Part shown: positions 1-7,220 of the stretch, piece after piece
How positions within the stretch are numbered: position 1 is the stretch's first letter
Layout: each line of letters begins with the position of its first letter
Assembly (NCBI GenBank): GCA_047618565.1
Contig: JBLHKW010000115.1
Coordinates: 1-17,709, forward strand
From: JBLHKW01 sp047618565
Lineage (GTDB): Bacteria; Planctomycetota; UBA1135; GCA-002686595
Direction of reading: 5' to 3'
DNA length: 17,709 nucleotides
Notes under the pieces: model-generated
Seen by the model: only the letters and a program-made list of their open reading frames with translations
Told to the model about the DNA's origin: nothing
The model's database searches: none
Translations under genes and position numbers: made by a program

Positions 1-1016
1 GCCACAACGATTTTCCGGGGCGGCCCCTGGGCGCCGACCCCGAGCTCGCGATCCGCTCCGGACTGACGGACCAGCGCAGCTCGTCCGGGTTCGCGCAGCA
101 GCTCGAGGATTGGGAGCAGCAGGAGCGCCTGATACGCCTGCCCCTGCGCGAAATGGAGAGCCATCCGTCCGAGGCCGGCTGGATCCACCCGCGCACGCCG
201 CTCGAGTCCCTCGCGCTGCACCTGTCCAGCCAGCACCCGGGCCTGGCCCTGCAGAGCGGCTTCGCGGACATCGCGGCCCTGCGCAGCGTCAAGTCCCCGG
301 CCGAGGTCGAGGTCATCCGCGCGGCCTGCGCGATCACCTGCTCGGCCATCCAACACGCCGCGGGCTTCGTACGCGCTGGAATCACCGAGCGCGACCTGGA
401 GGCAGAGCTCGAGGCCGCCTTCAAGCGCGGCGGTGCCCAGCGCCTGGCCTTCGACTCGATCATCAAGTCCGGGCCCAACTCGCTCTGGCCCTGGCGCATC
501 CTGGCCGCGCAGTACGACCGCCGCAACCGCTCCATGCACGCCGGTGAACTCGTCATCTTCGACGTGGGCTGCGAACTCGACCACTACGCCAGTGACATCG
601 GCCGGACGTTTCCGGTCTCGGGACGCTTCAGCGCGCAGCAACGGGCGAGGCTCGAGATGGTCATCTCGGTCAGCGACGCGATCATGGCGGCCATACGCCC
701 GGGCGTCACCCTGGCCGAGCTGCAACAGGTCGCCGTGGCCGCGACCCCCGAGAATGAGCGCCAGCACATGCAGACCGGACTGTTCTTCGGCCATCCAATC
801 GGTCTGGACGTGGGCGATGCGATGCCGGACGACTTCGAGCTCCAGCCCGGCACGATCTTCACGATCGAGCCCTGGTACTACAACCACCAGATCGACCTGG
901 CGGTCTTCGTCGAGGACAACGTTCTGGTCACAGCAGAGGGCTGCGAGAACCTGACCGCCAGGCTCCCGCGCAGCCCATCCGATCTCGAACGCATGGTCGG
1001 ACGCGCGTACGAGTGA
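1..1016 (+). CDS. M24 family metallopeptidase (Xaa-Pro aminopeptidase-like), 5'-partial
   Basis: The reading frame is open to the left edge (first full codon at base 3), so the N-terminus is missing and about 337 residues are visible. It belongs to the M24 'pita-bread' peptidases, which use two metal ions to cut peptide bonds N-terminal to proline. All five metal ligands can be placed, numbered from the first full codon: D187 and D198 (FDVG ... SDIGRTF), H264 (FGHPIGLDVGD), E289 (TIEPWYY) and E304 (VEDN). The visible upstream part is probably the remainder of the N-terminal creatinase/AMP_N-like domain. Oddity: the two auxiliary histidines that flank the metal His in E. coli PepP (H350, H361) correspond here to L260 and G271, so substrate range or activity may differ. 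It ends 72 bp before the convergent beta-helix gene. The family is secure; substrate and cell location are unknown because the N-terminus is absent. Confidence 0.9.
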   Translation, partial: HNDFPGRPLGADPELAIRSGLTDQRSSSGFAQQLEDWEQQERLIRLPLREMESHPSEAGWIHPRTPLESLALHLSSQHPGLALQSGFADIAALRSVKSPAEVEVIRAACAITCSAIQHAAGFVRAGITERDLEAELEAAFKRGGAQRLAFDSIIKSGPNSLWPWRILAAQYDRRNRSMHAGELVIFDVGCELDHYASDIGRTFPVSGRFSAQQRARLEMVISVSDAIMAAIRPGVTLAELQQVAVAATPENERQHMQTGLFFGHPIGLDVGDAMPDDFELQPGTIFTIEPWYYNHQIDLAVFVEDNVLVTAEGCENLTARLPRSPSDLERMVGRAYE

Positions 1017-1030
1017 AACCTGGAGCCGAA

Positions 1031-1057
1031 GCGACGGCGAAGCCGGCCGGTCGTCGC
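1031..1057. terminator. Hairpin between convergent genes, possible bidirectional terminator
   Basis: Bases 1031-1038 can pair with 1050-1057 (8 bp including one G-U pair) around an 11-nt loop. It sits in the 72-bp gap between two converging stop codons. There is no long T tract, so intrinsic termination is only plausible. Confidence 0.35.
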
Positions 1058-1088
1058 GTTTGGGCCGCGTCTTCATGAATTATTCGGG

Positions 1089-1916
1089 CTAGACAGCCAT
1101 GGCCGGTTGCCAGCGAGGTGCGAACGCAGAAGACGTCGAGAGTTTCGTGCGAGCGGGAATCACCGACCCCGGGGGAATGATCACACCCGGATCGATGATG
1201 CAACCGTTACCGACATAGCTCGCGGTCCCCACGCGCGCGCCTGCGCCGACGCGCACACCGTGCTCGATGGTGGCCTTGGGACCGATCTTGGCGCGCTCAC
1301 CAATGTGAGATGAGAATCCGATCGCTGCACCGACGCCGATCTCGGCGCCGCGCTCGAGCACGACGCCCGGCCCGACCATTGCGAGATGCCCCACGACCGC
1401 ATTCGCACCGATTTTCACGCGATCGACCAGGATGCGGCCGTTCGAGAGCACGACGTTCGTGCCGATCGTCGCACGGTTGGAGAGGTACGCACCGGCCTCG
1501 ACCTCGAGCAAGGGCAGGTCGCGAATCCAGGTGTCCGGGTAGATGGTGAAGTCGGCCGAACCACGGTAGCCGAAGAGGCCCAGGATCAGGCCCCGGGCCG
1601 GCGGAACCACGAGCACGCCGTAGTAGACGAACTTGCAGTAGTAGAGCGTGGTCCAGCACAGGCCGTAGAGACGACGTTGCATGTACCCTCGCTCGCTGAG
1701 GTCGCGCAGCATCTTTCCCGGTCGCACGCTCGCGCGGTGCAGGCAACTGAGGCAAGCGGCCGTCAGGGCCAGAGCGAAGCCCGCGATCGGGAGCGCCAGC
1801 AGGCCGACCAGGACAGCCTGCCCGGGCCCGACGGCCCGCGTCATGGCGCATGCCAGAATGGCTCCGGGGATGGCGACGATGAGAGCGAGGTGGATCAGAG
1901 CGAGGAGCTGGAACAT
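1089..1916 (-). CDS. Membrane protein with left-handed beta-helix (hexapeptide-repeat acyltransferase-like)
   Basis: 275 residues. The N-terminal part is hydrophobic: likely membrane segments at about residues 3-25 and 33-57, and a further hydrophobic stretch around 88-116. From about residue 136 to 256 the chain shows imperfect hexapeptide periodicity (VGPGVVLERGAEIG, IGERAKIGPKATIEHG, VGAGARVG, VGNGCIIDPGVIIP), the signature of a left-handed parallel beta-helix as in bacterial acyltransferases. The segment GYRGSADFTIYPDTW just before the helix recalls the C-terminal region of the large Pls/PosA-type membrane proteins associated with NRPS-like enzymes; this is from memory. No adenylation or carrier domain is attached, so this is a stand-alone version. 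Likely role: an O- or N-acyl transfer step at the membrane, substrate unknown. It could instead be a non-catalytic beta-helix. The ATG start has only a weak ribosome-binding site (CGGA). Confidence 0.75.
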   Translation of the reverse strand: MFQLLALIHLALIVAIPGAILACAMTRAVGPGQAVLVGLLALPIAGFALALTAACLSCLHRASVRPGKMLRDLSERGYMQRRLYGLCWTTLYYCKFVYYGVLVVPPARGLILGLFGYRGSADFTIYPDTWIRDLPLLEVEAGAYLSNRATIGTNVVLSNGRILVDRVKIGANAVVGHLAMVGPGVVLERGAEIGVGAAIGFSSHIGERAKIGPKATIEHGVRVGAGARVGTASYVGNGCIIDPGVIIPPGSVIPARTKLSTSSAFAPRWQPAMAV

Positions 1917-2277
1917 GGCGGTCCGTTGGTCAGGGTCGATGGGGCGATCTTCAGCCCCAGAGGCGCGAACCGTGGCCCGGCTCCATCAAGAGATCCCGGA
2001 ATACCTGGACCTCGTTGGGCGCCGCGCCTGAGGGTCCCCCCGGGCGAGTTCGCCGCAACCGCCTTGGGCAGGCATTCCCGGCACGCAGACGTCGTTTTTC
2101 TCGAAATCTTGATGCGCTAGCGTCGAAGCGCAGGACGATGGTCTGCCCATTAGTCGCCTGCACAGCCCCCAGCACGGGCAGGCGAAGAATAATGCGGTGA
2201 CCCCGAGCGCGCCCCTACTACAGGGATCCCCGTCCATCTGGGTTGCCCGCCCAGCCCTCAGACATCGAAGCGATCCC
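1917..2277. other. 361-bp gene-free divergent region with leader hairpins
   Basis: No convincing gene on either strand. It lies between the starts of the beta-helix gene (-) and the malectin gene (+), so promoters for both should be here. A relatively AT-rich patch at 2093-2113 could hold plus-strand promoter elements (TAGCGT at 2118-2123 is a weak -10-like candidate), but I cannot call it. Bases 2154-2160 pair perfectly with 2179-2185 (TCGCCTG/CAGGCGA), and an alternative pairing of 2143-2148 with 2176-2181 (CTGCCC/GGGCAG) excludes the first, as in an attenuator or other switching leader. No known riboswitch consensus was recognised. An ATG- or GTG-initiated extension of the downstream frame at 2197 is open but not protein-like. 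Confidence 0.5.
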
Positions 2278-5200
2278 GTGAACGAGATACGAAAGCGCGC
2301 CCAACGCCGGCAGCCCAAGCTGCTGCCGGGCATCCTGCTGTTTACCCTGCCCGCGGCCACGCTGCATGCGGCTCAAACCGATGATGCTGTCTCGGTTGAT
2401 GCTGTCTCGGTCGAGGTCGTGCCTCAGCTGCGAAGCTATGTGGACATCGACCGTGCCCTGACGAGCGAGGTCATCGAACCGGTCGGCGGGGTGTGGCGCT
2501 TTGTGCCCGCGACCGCAGAGCCTTCGACCAAGCTGGAGTGGACGAAAGCCGGGTTCGACGAGTCGACCTGGAGCAACGGTCCGGCGCCGTTCTACTACGG
2601 CGTCGAGAGTTCCGGCACCGAGGTGCCCGAGCTCGCGGATAGCGTCGTGGGCGTCTACATGCGCAGCGTGCTCAACCTGGACGAGCTCAAGCGTTATGAA
2701 CGCATCGTCCTGGAGCTGCCGACGAACGACGGTTTCATCTTCTACTTCAACGGCACCGGAACCAAATTTCGCAATGCGGGCGAGCCGGCCCATACACCGG
2801 CCTTCGATTTCGCAGCGACCAGCGCGCGCACCCTCGCTACCGTGCCGATCCCGGTCGCGGACCTCACGCGCACGATCCGTAGCGGAGCCAACCAGCTCGC
2901 AATCCATGCGTTGATCCACGCTGACGACGAACGGACGTTCGCCATCTCCCCGACCCTGCGCGGTACGTTGCGCCGTAGCGCAACGTTTGATGACGAGCGC
3001 AGCAACTTCCTGCGCGGCCTGCTGCAGCCCGCGGATGACGCGCCGCCCAGCCCGCTCGCAACCTACCTCGAGGGCCGTTGTGCGCAACGCGCCGGTGACC
3101 ATGCCTCCGGCGCATTGCACTTCGAAGATACCGTGGCCCTGGATCCGTCGAGTGAACTGGGCTGGTCGCGCCTGGTCGAGTGCCGGCGTGCCCTCGGCAC
3201 CCTCGCGGCTCTGGATGCGGAGTGCCGGGCGGTGTTCGGCCCCGACACGACCCCCGAGATGCTGGAAGCCTGGACCGGTGTCTGCCTGAACGATCTCGGA
3301 CATACGCCCGGCGACCTTGCAGCAGCGCTACCGGTGGATCTTGAGCTAGCGGCCGGCACCCTGGTCAGCGACACGCGCTGGCTCGCCGAGCAGCTCGCGG
3401 CCGGACGACCGATCCGGCTCGACTGCGGCCGGGAAAGGGAGCATCAGGGGAATGAGTGGAGTCGCGACCGCTTCTTCTCCCCCGCCAGCGTGAAACGCAC
3501 GACCCAGAGCGATGGGACAACTTCACGCACACTGGATGTCGGTCGCAGTATCCGCCTGAACACCCGCGAGCCCGGTGACCTCACCCCGGCCTACCGTATC
3601 CCGCTGCCCTCCGGGGCCTACGAGCTGCGCCTGACCTTCGTCGGCAATGACGGTGACGAGTGCGCACCCGGCGATGCCGCGTTCGACGTGGTGCTGGAAG
3701 GTGCACGCATCCTGCGCAACTACGACCCCGTGGTCGAGGCCGGCAAGCGCGGCCGTGCGGTGCATAGCTATCCCATCTGGATCGCAGATGGATTCCTGGA
3801 CCTCGACCTGCGGACCCAGACCGATCTCGATCCTTGGATTGCGGGTCTGGAGATCCGCCCCCTGGATACGACCGCGTATCACGAACATGCGGCCGCGTGG
3901 GTCTCGGCACTCGAGCACCCAACCGCCTTCCCGCTGGTGCAGGCCGCCGAAGCCCTCTGGCGTAGCGGCGACACTCACGGTGCTTTGGCAGTCTTCGAGC
4001 GGGCTGAATCCATGACGGGTTTCCTGACCGAGCACGCCGAGCGGCTCGGAACGCTACGCCTCGAGTTGCTACCGGAACTTGCCGGCTTCGCCAGCGCCGA
4101 TGATCTGGCGCAGCGCTACCCGCGCGAGAGCGAGGCTCAGCTGGACGCTATCCACGCGGCGGCCGGGGGCGAGTCGGAACTCGGCACCTACCTGGCTGGT
4201 CGCCTGCACCAGCGTGCCGGGCGCCTCGACGAGGCCCTGGGCTCCTTCGAGATGCTTCTCGAAACGGATTCCGCGGACCTGCGTCCGCTCTTGCGCATGG
4301 CACAGTGCCTGGTCGGCGCAGGGCTACCGGAGCATGCGGCCGACATGGTCAGCGACGCCGTGTCAGGCGCCGAAGAAGTGCCATCCGAATTGCTCTCACT
4401 CTGGATCTCCCTGAACCTCACCAGCCTCGGACGCGAGCCCTGGGAGGTGATCGCGGACCTCGAGCAGATGGGAGCCCCGGAGACGCTCGTCGTGATGGCG
4501 ACCTCCGAGGATGTCCCGCGCCCATGGCACGTCAGCCTCGCGGAGCCGCCCTCCACTTCCTGGTGCAGGACCACGTTCGACGCGAGCGCCTGGCCATTGG
4601 CCATGGGCGCGCTCGGTACGGGCCACACTTTTGGAAGCAGCACGCGCACCCCGTGGTCGACGGACAGTATCTACGCGCGACGCACCTTCGACCTCTCGAG
4701 CGTGGCCATGCTCTACCCGCACGTGACCCTGAATGTCACCGATGCGGCAAACGTCTACATCAACGGCACCTCGACGGCCTTCGTGGGGATCACGTCCGAG
4801 GCCTACATCACGATGCCGGCGCGCAAGAACGACTGGATCGAAGGCCAGAACGTGATCGGCGTGCACGCGTTCAACTCGATCGGCGCCGGAACCGCCGATG
4901 CGGGCATCGTGCAGCCACTCGGCGACCTGATGTGGGTCGAACGTGAGCTGAGGACAAAGGGCATCCTGCGCCTCAACTGCGGGGGCCCCGAGCACACCAC
5001 GGCGGACGGCATCGTCTGGTCCAGGGACCGCTTCTTTGGCTGGGCCAAGTCCATTTCGATGCCCGCCGAGATGGAGCGCCCCGATATCGAGGGGACCGTC
5101 GACGACACGCTCTACACGAGCATGCGCTATTTCCACGACGACGTCACGACCACCTGGTACCAGGTCCCCGTTCCTAATGGCCCCTACCGGGTGCGCCTGC

Positions 5201-5433
5201 ACTTCGCCGAAATCGACCCCACAAAGACCGCCGGCGAGCGCATTTTCAATGTCACCCTCGAGCAGTACATCGTGCTGCCGGATCACGACATCGCCGCGGG
5301 TGTCGGAATGGCGCACGCGGACGTGCACTCCTTCGACATCGAGGTCACCGATGACTGGCTCGACCTGAGACTCTTCCACACGGAAGGCTACGGGACGCTC
5401 TGCGCACTCGAGATCGAGCAGATCGTGGAGTGA
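2278..5433 (+). CDS. Secreted protein with two malectin-like domains, two galactose-binding-like domains and TPR repeats
   Basis: 1051 residues from the GTG at 2278. That start was chosen because it gives a classic signal peptide: basic NEIRKRAQRR, hydrophobic LLPGILLFTLPAATLHA, cleavage near AQ. The frame is open further upstream to 2197, but that part is not protein-like. Domains in order: beta-sandwich of the kind seen in planctomycete lamin-tail/CotH-associated proteins (about 73-231; FDESTWSNGPAPFYYG); TPR-like helices (261-309); malectin-like domain 1 (380-530; RLDCG ... EWSRDRFF); TPR-like helices (635-683); second beta-sandwich (749-888; FDASAWPLAMGALGTG); malectin-like domain 2 (895-1051; RLNCGG ... 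VWSRDRFF, RVRLHFAEID). The related sandwich and malectin parts suggest internal duplication. No catalytic motif was seen. Malectin-like domains commonly bind carbohydrate, so a cell-surface glycan- or protein-binding role is likely. An imperfect 15-bp tandem repeat follows the signal peptide (2383-2412). The VKOR gene starts 7 bp downstream and is probably co-transcribed. Confidence 0.85.
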   Translation: MNEIRKRAQRRQPKLLPGILLFTLPAATLHAAQTDDAVSVDAVSVEVVPQLRSYVDIDRALTSEVIEPVGGVWRFVPATAEPSTKLEWTKAGFDESTWSNGPAPFYYGVESSGTEVPELADSVVGVYMRSVLNLDELKRYERIVLELPTNDGFIFYFNGTGTKFRNAGEPAHTPAFDFAATSARTLATVPIPVADLTRTIRSGANQLAIHALIHADDERTFAISPTLRGTLRRSATFDDERSNFLRGLLQPADDAPPSPLATYLEGRCAQRAGDHASGALHFEDTVALDPSSELGWSRLVECRRALGTLAALDAECRAVFGPDTTPEMLEAWTGVCLNDLGHTPGDLAAALPVDLELAAGTLVSDTRWLAEQLAAGRPIRLDCGREREHQGNEWSRDRFFSPASVKRTTQSDGTTSRTLDVGRSIRLNTREPGDLTPAYRIPLPSGAYELRLTFVGNDGDECAPGDAAFDVVLEGARILRNYDPVVEAGKRGRAVHSYPIWIADGFLDLDLRTQTDLDPWIAGLEIRPLDTTAYHEHAAAWVSALEHPTAFPLVQAAEALWRSGDTHGALAVFERAESMTGFLTEHAERLGTLRLELLPELAGFASADDLAQRYPRESEAQLDAIHAAAGGESELGTYLAGRLHQRAGRLDEALGSFEMLLETDSADLRPLLRMAQCLVGAGLPEHAADMVSDAVSGAEEVPSELLSLWISLNLTSLGREPWEVIADLEQMGAPETLVVMATSEDVPRPWHVSLAEPPSTSWCRTTFDASAWPLAMGALGTGHTFGSSTRTPWSTDSIYARRTFDLSSVAMLYPHVTLNVTDAANVYINGTSTAFVGITSEAYITMPARKNDWIEGQNVIGVHAFNSIGAGTADAGIVQPLGDLMWVERELRTKGILRLNCGGPEHTTADGIVWSRDRFFGWAKSISMPAEMERPDIEGTVDDTLYTSMRYFHDDVTTTWYQVPVPNGPYRVRLHFAEIDPTKTAGERIFNVTLEQYIVLPDHDIAAGVGMAHADVHSFDIEVTDDWLDLRLFHTEGYGTLCALEIEQIVE
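2383..2412 (+). repeat. Two-copy 15-bp in-frame tandem repeat after a signal peptide
   Basis: Copies at 2383-2397 and 2398-2412 differ only at the last base and encode DAVSV-DAVSV, just after the predicted signal-peptide cleavage site of the malectin protein. It adds five residues in frame. Confidence 0.9.
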
Positions 5434-5440
5434 GGCCGCG

Positions 5441-7195
5441 TTGAGTGCCTTCGTCACCGGCGCCCTCAGCCTGCTGGGGTGCATCTTGCTATCCGCAGCC
5501 CTGACCGCGGAGCACCTGGGCCAGCTGGCCTTGCCGGGCTGCGGCCCACAGAGCGCCTGCGCCCGGATCGCCGCCACGGCCTGGGGCCACCTGCCCGTGG
5601 TCGACTGGCCGGTGGCTTTCCTGGGCCTGTCCTACTTCCTCGGGCTGGCCCTGGCCTGGTCCCGTTGCAGATCGTCGATCCCCACGACCTTGCTGCACGT
5701 GGTGCGCCTTGGCGCGGCCGTCTCGGTACTTCTCACCGGCGTCATGCTGTTCGAGGGGCTGCTGTGCGGCTATTGCCTGGCGACCCACGCAGCGCACCTC
5801 GTGTTCTGCATCGCGGCCCATCGCCTGCCGCGCCGCGCCTCGCTCGGGGCAACGCCCCTGGTCCTGTTGATGGGTTCGGTCGCCGCCACCTCCGCAGTCC
5901 TGTTCCAGTGGCGCGCAACGGTCGAGACCCGCACCGAGGCTGAACAGGAACGGCAGCTGGCGAGTTCGACGGCCGAGATCGTGGCGAGCGCCAGCGCCGC
6001 ACAAGCGTCGGATGCGCCCTACCAGGCGCGCTACCCGGCCGGCCCCGAGCAGGCCGCGGTGCGCGTGGTGGTCTTCTCGGACTTCCAGTGTGAGGACTGC
6101 AAGCGCGTACACGAGGACCTTGAAGGCGTTCTCGAAGAGCACGCCAACGTGTCCGTCGCACTGCACCACTTCCCCATGTGCGTGGACTGCAATCCCAGTG
6201 CGCCCGAACGCAACATGCACCCGAATGCATGCTGGGCAGCGCGCGCCGCCGAGGCCGCGGGAATGCTCCACGGCACGCCGGCATTCTGGGAGATCAGTCA
6301 CTGGCTGTTCGAACGGAACGGCGGATTCACCAAGGCCGAGCTCGATCAGTACCTGCTTGGCGCGGGCTACGACGTGGCGGAGTTCCGCGGGGTGATGGAA
6401 GGCCCACAGACACTCCAACGTATCAGCGCGGACATCGATGAGGCGCTTCGCCGCGGGCTACACTTCACGCCGATGCTCTTCGTGAACGGAATAGACCTGC
6501 GTGGAGTCCTGGCCACGGACGCCGTGCCGCGCGCCATCGAACAGGTGCTGGCGACCCATCCCGAGCCCGCAGCGGCCACGGCCGACGTGGTTCAGTCGGC
6601 GCTCGAAAAGCACCTCACCGACTGGCGCGTGCAGCCGCGTCGCAACACGGGTGTCGAGCGCAGCGACTGGCGTGCGACGCCGGCGGACGCGCGCGTCAAG
6701 ATCGTCATCTGGGGCGACTACCAGGAAAAGCACACGGCCACGGCGGATCGGATCCTGCGCGACTGGGCCAACTCCCATGCGGGCACATCCTACTCGTTCC
6801 GGTATTTCCCGACCCATTCGGAGTGCAACACGGGCATGAGCCGCGTCATGCATCCAAACGCCTGCTTGATGGCTCGCGCGGCGGAGGCGGCAAAGGTGCT
6901 CGGAGATGAAGCCCAGTACTGGCAGATGCACGCATGGCTCTTCGAGCAGCAACAGGGGTTGACGCTTGCACGCGTGCTTCAGAGCGCTGGACAGCTCGCG
7001 TTCGACCCGATCGCCTTCGAACAAGCGATGGGCTCGCCCGCCGTCGCGGCGACCATCGAGGCCGATGCGAAGCAGGGCTTCTCCATGCTTCACCACGGCG
7101 TCATCCCCGCCATCTACATCGACGGCAAGGTGGTCCCACGCTGGCGCGTCGAGGGCGAAAACGTGCTCGAGACGATCCTCGACGGGCTCGACTGA
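5441..7195 (+). CDS. Membrane VKOR domain fused to two DsbA-like thioredoxin domains (second lacks the CxxC)
   Basis: 584 residues. The TTG start lies 7 bp after the malectin stop, with a GAGG site at 5432-5435 overlapping that stop, implying coupled translation. Residues 1-160 form a membrane VKOR domain: loop cysteines C34 and C40 (the same spacing as C50/C56 in the Synechococcus enzyme) and quinone-side motif C109-G-Y-C112. DsbA-like domain 1 (about 207-375) has active site C217-E-D-C220, cis-proline P344 (FTPMLF), a second CxxC at C247-C250 and C264 in MHPNAC. Domain 2 (about 418-580) aligns well and keeps P556 (VIPAIYIDG), MHPNAC (C475) and C462, but its active site reads E429-K-H-T432, so both catalytic cysteines are gone. 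Expected role: domain 1 oxidises exported proteins, VKOR re-oxidises it and passes electrons to quinone. Domain 2 is probably a substrate-binding or structural pseudo-domain. Confidence 0.9.
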   Translation: MSAFVTGALSLLGCILLSAALTAEHLGQLALPGCGPQSACARIAATAWGHLPVVDWPVAFLGLSYFLGLALAWSRCRSSIPTTLLHVVRLGAAVSVLLTGVMLFEGLLCGYCLATHAAHLVFCIAAHRLPRRASLGATPLVLLMGSVAATSAVLFQWRATVETRTEAEQERQLASSTAEIVASASAAQASDAPYQARYPAGPEQAAVRVVVFSDFQCEDCKRVHEDLEGVLEEHANVSVALHHFPMCVDCNPSAPERNMHPNACWAARAAEAAGMLHGTPAFWEISHWLFERNGGFTKAELDQYLLGAGYDVAEFRGVMEGPQTLQRISADIDEALRRGLHFTPMLFVNGIDLRGVLATDAVPRAIEQVLATHPEPAAATADVVQSALEKHLTDWRVQPRRNTGVERSDWRATPADARVKIVIWGDYQEKHTATADRILRDWANSHAGTSYSFRYFPTHSECNTGMSRVMHPNACLMARAAEAAKVLGDEAQYWQMHAWLFEQQQGLTLARVLQSAGQLAFDPIAFEQAMGSPAVAATIEADAKQGFSMLHHGVIPAIYIDGKVVPRWRVEGENVLETILDGLD

Positions 7196-7209
7196 CGGAC
7201 CCCGGTCCG
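7196..7209. terminator. Short hairpin between convergent genes
   Basis: CGGAC at 7196-7200 pairs with GTCCG at 7205-7209 around a 4-nt loop, immediately after the VKOR stop codon and 11 bp before the stop of the opposing gene. It is short, competes with a CCCC/GGGG pairing, and has no T tract; termination is a guess from position. Confidence 0.25.
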
Positions 7210-7220
7210 GGGCGCTCGGC

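Noticed and set aside
1386..2120. 244-codon plus-strand frame over the beta-helix gene and the following gap
   Set aside because: Mostly antisense to the beta-helix gene; the part in the gap is not protein-like.
2218..3303. 361-codon minus-strand frame opposite the malectin gene
   Set aside because: Antisense shadow; no signal, domain or ribosome-binding site.
4396..5577. 393-codon minus-strand frame opposite the malectin gene
   Set aside because: Covers coding sequence for malectin-like domain 2; composition is a mirror of that frame with no recognisable motif.
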